Assembly (NCBI GenBank): GCA_027623555.1
Contig: JAQBSZ010000006.1
Location: 62,001-126,000 of the forward strand
Reading direction: 5' to 3'
Source of the DNA: Pseudomonadota bacterium
GTDB lineage: Bacteria > Pseudomonadota > Gammaproteobacteria > Pseudomonadales > Pseudohongiellaceae
Length of the DNA stretch: 64,000 nucleotides
Below the pieces are notes generated by a model. It ran no database searches. It saw nothing but the letters and a program-made list of their open reading frames with translations, and was not told where the DNA came from. Positions 61,441 through 64,000 of this stretch are shown here, piece after piece (the stretch's first letter is position 1; the number at the start of each line of letters is the position of its first letter). Both the position numbers and the translations under genes were made by a program.

Positions 61441-62776
61441 CGAATTCCGCCTCTCCTAACGCAGTACCAGTTCTGTTTTCGCGTTCTTTTCGCTCGTCCA
61501 GCAGTTTTTCGTAACCCTCATTGTCCAGATGAGTAACAGCGATCCAGGCGTGCGACATTTCATCACCTGTGCGCTGACCGGACGTAACCCACTGGTCCGG
61601 ATCAGGATTCCAGGGATTATCGGCTGTGTTGTCGTGCCAACCAGTCAAGATAATGACGGCACTTGCTGGAACGAGTGGTTGATATCCCTCTTCATAGGTA
61701 TGGCTGTGATTCCAGCCAGCACTCCAGTTGGACACCTTACTGACTAGTTCGGTACGCCCTGTATCAGGATAGAAAATTTCCATAGACATGGCCACACCGC
61801 GCAGGTGCATGTGAGGCTGCCAGCTGTCAAGACGAACCGGATGATCAAAGGAATGAAATCCTTGAGTCATCAACTTGCCGTGAGGGGGAATGAGGTAATC
61901 GTCGGACTCACCGTTCTTGCTAAGATAATAGTTATCAACATCTTGAAAATAGGCTGTTTCTTCGTCGAAGTCATCCTCTTCATCGTAGTACCAGATACCA
62001 ACTGTTACTTGATCGTCGGCTACTGCGTTTCCATCGGGATAGTAATGGATACTCCATTCAACCATCGAATTCGCGGGTGCCACTCTACAAGCTCCTTTTG
62101 GAATCTTTTCACCAAGTTTGCCCATAGCAAATTCGGATAGGAGACTATTCCATTCCCATTCACCATTTTCGTCTAGAGTTAAGAGCGTGGTGACGCCATG
62201 GTGTGTTGATCCGCTCGCGGCTGCCGACGGTATTGTCTCAACTGCTTTAATGCAGCGGTTTTCGGTAATTCCAGTAGGTACCCTAGGCTCCCACCAGTAA
62301 TCCTGACCTCTCGCTGGAACGTCCCACTTCTCGGACTTGATGGTGTGGTCAGGAGGGCCCAACTCTTTTGCAAACTGAAATTCACCAGGGACCGGGAATT
62401 CCTTCGCAGGCGGCAATTCTTCGGGGTTACCAATGGGAGACCCCGCATCAACCCATGCAACGATGGTATTAATGTCTTCATTAGACATCCGCCAGTCATT
62501 TTTCAACTCTTGAATTCCGATATCGTGGTCGTACTGATAGGGCGGCATTTCTCGCTCGGAGACCTTCAGGCGAATAAGCGGAGCCCAGGGTCGAACTTCA
62601 TCATAGCTGGTGAAGGACATCGGACCGATTCCACCTGGCTGGTGGCAAATTTGGCAGTTGTCTTGCATGATTCTCGAGACCTGGTTTGCATAGGTGATCT
62701 CTTCCTCAGCTGCAACTGCCAGCACAGGCAACAACGAAAACACAGCAAAGACCCAAATTAACCTTGCTCTTGTCAT
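61433..62776 (-). CDS. Cytochrome c / PHM-like copper monooxygenase-type secreted protein (copy B)
   Basis: A 447-residue paralogue of 53425-54753. Signal peptide cleaved near AVAAE; haem c site C41-QI-C44-H45 followed by QPGGIGPM; His-His pair in STHHGVT; HxH in WQPHMHLRGVAMSMEIFYP. The end, GDEMSHAWIAVTHLDNEGYEKLL, is almost the same as in copy A. AAGGAGAGAATC before the ATG fixes the start at 62776. It is expected in the periplasm passing electrons to or from copper centres. Confidence 0.8.
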   Translation of the reverse strand: MTRARLIWVFAVFSLLPVLAVAAEEEITYANQVSRIMQDNCQICHQPGGIGPMSFTSYDEVRPWAPLIRLKVSEREMPPYQYDHDIGIQELKNDWRMSNEDINTIVAWVDAGSPIGNPEELPPAKEFPVPGEFQFAKELGPPDHTIKSEKWDVPARGQDYWWEPRVPTGITENRCIKAVETIPSAAASGSTHHGVTTLLTLDENGEWEWNSLLSEFAMGKLGEKIPKGACRVAPANSMVEWSIHYYPDGNAVADDQVTVGIWYYDEEDDFDEETAYFQDVDNYYLSKNGESDDYLIPPHGKLMTQGFHSFDHPVRLDSWQPHMHLRGVAMSMEIFYPDTGRTELVSKVSNWSAGWNHSHTYEEGYQPLVPASAVIILTGWHDNTADNPWNPDPDQWVTSGQRTGDEMSHAWIAVTHLDNEGYEKLLDERKERENRTGTALGEAEFDE

Positions 62777-62887
62777 GATTCTCTCCTTACCTTTTCCCTG
62801 ATTCGAAAATGCCAGTGCTGAGCAGCGCAGTTTCGGTTGAGAATTGTACAATTTCATCTCCTAGATATCTCTCTTCTGCCGCCAACA

Positions 62888-64000
62888 TCATGGCACCAGC
62901 GGCTCGACATGCGTGATACGGCCATTAAGCTGACCTACAACCCAGAAACTAGAGAGATTGTTTGGATTGGCTGACTTCTGCACGTCGACATGACGAATAT
63001 TGGTTTCAAGCGGCAGCAGATACTCTGTGAACTCCCCGGTCTCGACATTCAGTCGCACAGCGAGATCGTTGTTCATACCAGCTGTCCAGACATAGGTCTC
63101 GTCATCGAACTCCGCATCGTATGGACTCGTCCATGGCGTGGGCATCTGCCACTCCGTGATCTCTTCCGTCTCTGGATCGAACATGCCGATACCGTTACCC
63201 CGATACTGTGCCCACCACAGACGATCTTTGGAGTCCACATTGCCGCGCCGACCACCCGCACCGGGCGTCGGTATCTGGTAGAAAGTGGTCTCAAGGGTCT
63301 TGGCATCCGTCTTCCAAACGTGTTCTTTGTCCATGTTGATGCCGTACATGTTGTTCTGCGAGTCGGCAATGACATCGTAGGCATTATGGGGCGGACTGCC
63401 GGGCGGGTGAGTAACCTCTGTCCACTGGTTGGTCTCAAGGTCCACCTGATATGCCACCCCCAATTCTCCGCCTTTGTAGCCATTGACCCAAATGAGGCCA
63501 TTGACCGAATTGCCTCTCGGGTCGAGCACTGTCACCCGGGCATCATTGGTAGCACCATCAACGTCCCAGTGCGGGAAAAGAAACGTCTCCATTTCCTCTG
63601 TGTTCGGGTTCAATCTCGCCACATACCCCTGGTGCATTCCACTGGCGTAGATCATTCCGTCGTCGTCAAAGTCGAGGGCGTGACTGCCAATCGCATACCC
63701 GGGCTTTTGAATCGGAAGATCGTACTCAGTCGTTGCGCCCGTCTTAGGGTCCAATTTCCCTATATAAGGAGAAACGAAATCGTTGTACCAGACATAACCA
63801 TCGGGACCCAGCACAGCATCGTGGGGCGCGGCATCCACTCGCGGTAATTCATAGGTGGTGATTATTACCTGGGTTGCTTTGCCCGTGGGACGGGGCAAAG
63901 TCTGCAGCGGGAATTGCCAGGTGTCAGCCGAACTCAAATTGATGCTGCTGATGTACCTCCCCTTGTCGATCTGCTCTGCCGATGGCGGCTGACTAATCAT
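62888..64000 (-). CDS. Vgb-lyase-like beta-propeller protein, 5' end at window edge
   Basis: A secreted-type propeller resembling virginiamycin B lyase (streptogramin lyase). Repeats such as HDAVLGPDGYVWYNDFVSPYIGKLDPKT, ALDFDDDGMIYASGMHQG, DSKDRLWWAQYRGNGIGMFDP and EFDDETYVWTAGMNND form the blades. The frame is open to base 64000. The Met there is probably internal, because no signal peptide is seen and related proteins carry a longer N-terminus (often a cytochrome c). It is in the same orientation as the cytochrome/Cu cluster. Confidence 0.85.
   Translation of the reverse strand: MISQPPSAEQIDKGRYISSINLSSADTWQFPLQTLPRPTGKATQVIITTYELPRVDAAPHDAVLGPDGYVWYNDFVSPYIGKLDPKTGATTEYDLPIQKPGYAIGSHALDFDDDGMIYASGMHQGYVARLNPNTEEMETFLFPHWDVDGATNDARVTVLDPRGNSVNGLIWVNGYKGGELGVAYQVDLETNQWTEVTHPPGSPPHNAYDVIADSQNNMYGINMDKEHVWKTDAKTLETTFYQIPTPGAGGRRGNVDSKDRLWWAQYRGNGIGMFDPETEEITEWQMPTPWTSPYDAEFDDETYVWTAGMNNDLAVRLNVETGEFTEYLLPLETNIRHVDVQKSANPNNLSSFWVVGQLNGRITHVEPLVP

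Noticed and set aside
1..64000. CRISPR array
   Set aside because: No series of regularly spaced identical 24-40 bp repeats was seen. The only short direct repeats are the three iteron-like motifs at 25598-25663 and GTGCAAA x3 near 53315.

Overview
The window appears to come from the chromosome of a gammaproteobacterium, probably free-living. The first 8 kb hold a standard gammaproteobacterial housekeeping run: lolB-ispE-tRNA-Gln-prs-rplY-pth-ychF, followed by cbpA-cbpM. The last 10.5 kb hold secreted oxidative enzymes of a kind common in environmental, often marine, gammaproteobacteria: a PQQ dehydrogenase, cytochrome c/PHM-like copper proteins and beta-propellers. I cannot assign a genus from sequence alone.

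Layout. (1) 1-7941: core genes on the + strand. (2) 8164-9550: a tRNA-Met whose 3' end abuts a tyrosine integrase gene and an overlapping small HTH gene, the classical left edge of a tRNA-targeted integrative element. (3) 9991-18107: an AT-richer, tightly packed seven-gene minus-strand operon. In transcription order it encodes a ParB-fold protein, a small PD-(D/E)XK nuclease-like protein, a SNF2 helicase, a second ParB-fold protein, a DGQHR-type (DndB-like) protein, a radical SAM enzyme and a GHKL/HSP90-like ATPase. I do not recognise this combination as a named system. It looks like a DNA-modification or DNA-sensing defence system and is the main candidate for something undescribed. (4) 18348-22943: a four-TM membrane protein and a large RecB-like nuclease/UPF1-like helicase, probably also defence genes. 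(5) 23237-49522: an MPF_G-type (PFGI-1/ICEclc/SXT-TOL class) conjugative element with a complete set of transfer-apparatus genes (pilL through traG), DUF3577, RadC and DUF2857 genes and an Integrase_1-type recombinase, but no relaxase in view. (6) 49750-52010: an AbiE toxin-antitoxin pair and a gene cut by a MITE. (7) 52073-53248: an MFS transporter. (8) 53425-64000: a minus-strand cluster with two copies of a cytochrome c/copper-monooxygenase-like gene plus an Ig-like partner, flanking a PQQ dehydrogenase, an NHL propeller and a secreted protein, ending in a Vgb-lyase-like propeller cut by the window edge.

How the parts relate. The 8.2-52 kb interval reads as one composite, or several stacked, integrative elements. 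I could not find the right attachment site, so the outer boundary is unresolved. Five palindromes with identical 8-7-8 geometry (ACTTTCCT-N7-AGGAAAGT type) lie near ICE genes. Four are upstream of ICE genes and the fifth directly precedes a small interrupted ORF. They probably form a shared regulon for a transfer regulator. Four short (142-151 bp) non-coding elements with IS21-like inverted termini are scattered through the mobile region, and two of them truncate genes by supplying a stop codon. A frameshifted IS256-type transposase remnant is also present.

All calls come from reading the sequence and from knowledge of the families. No database search was possible.
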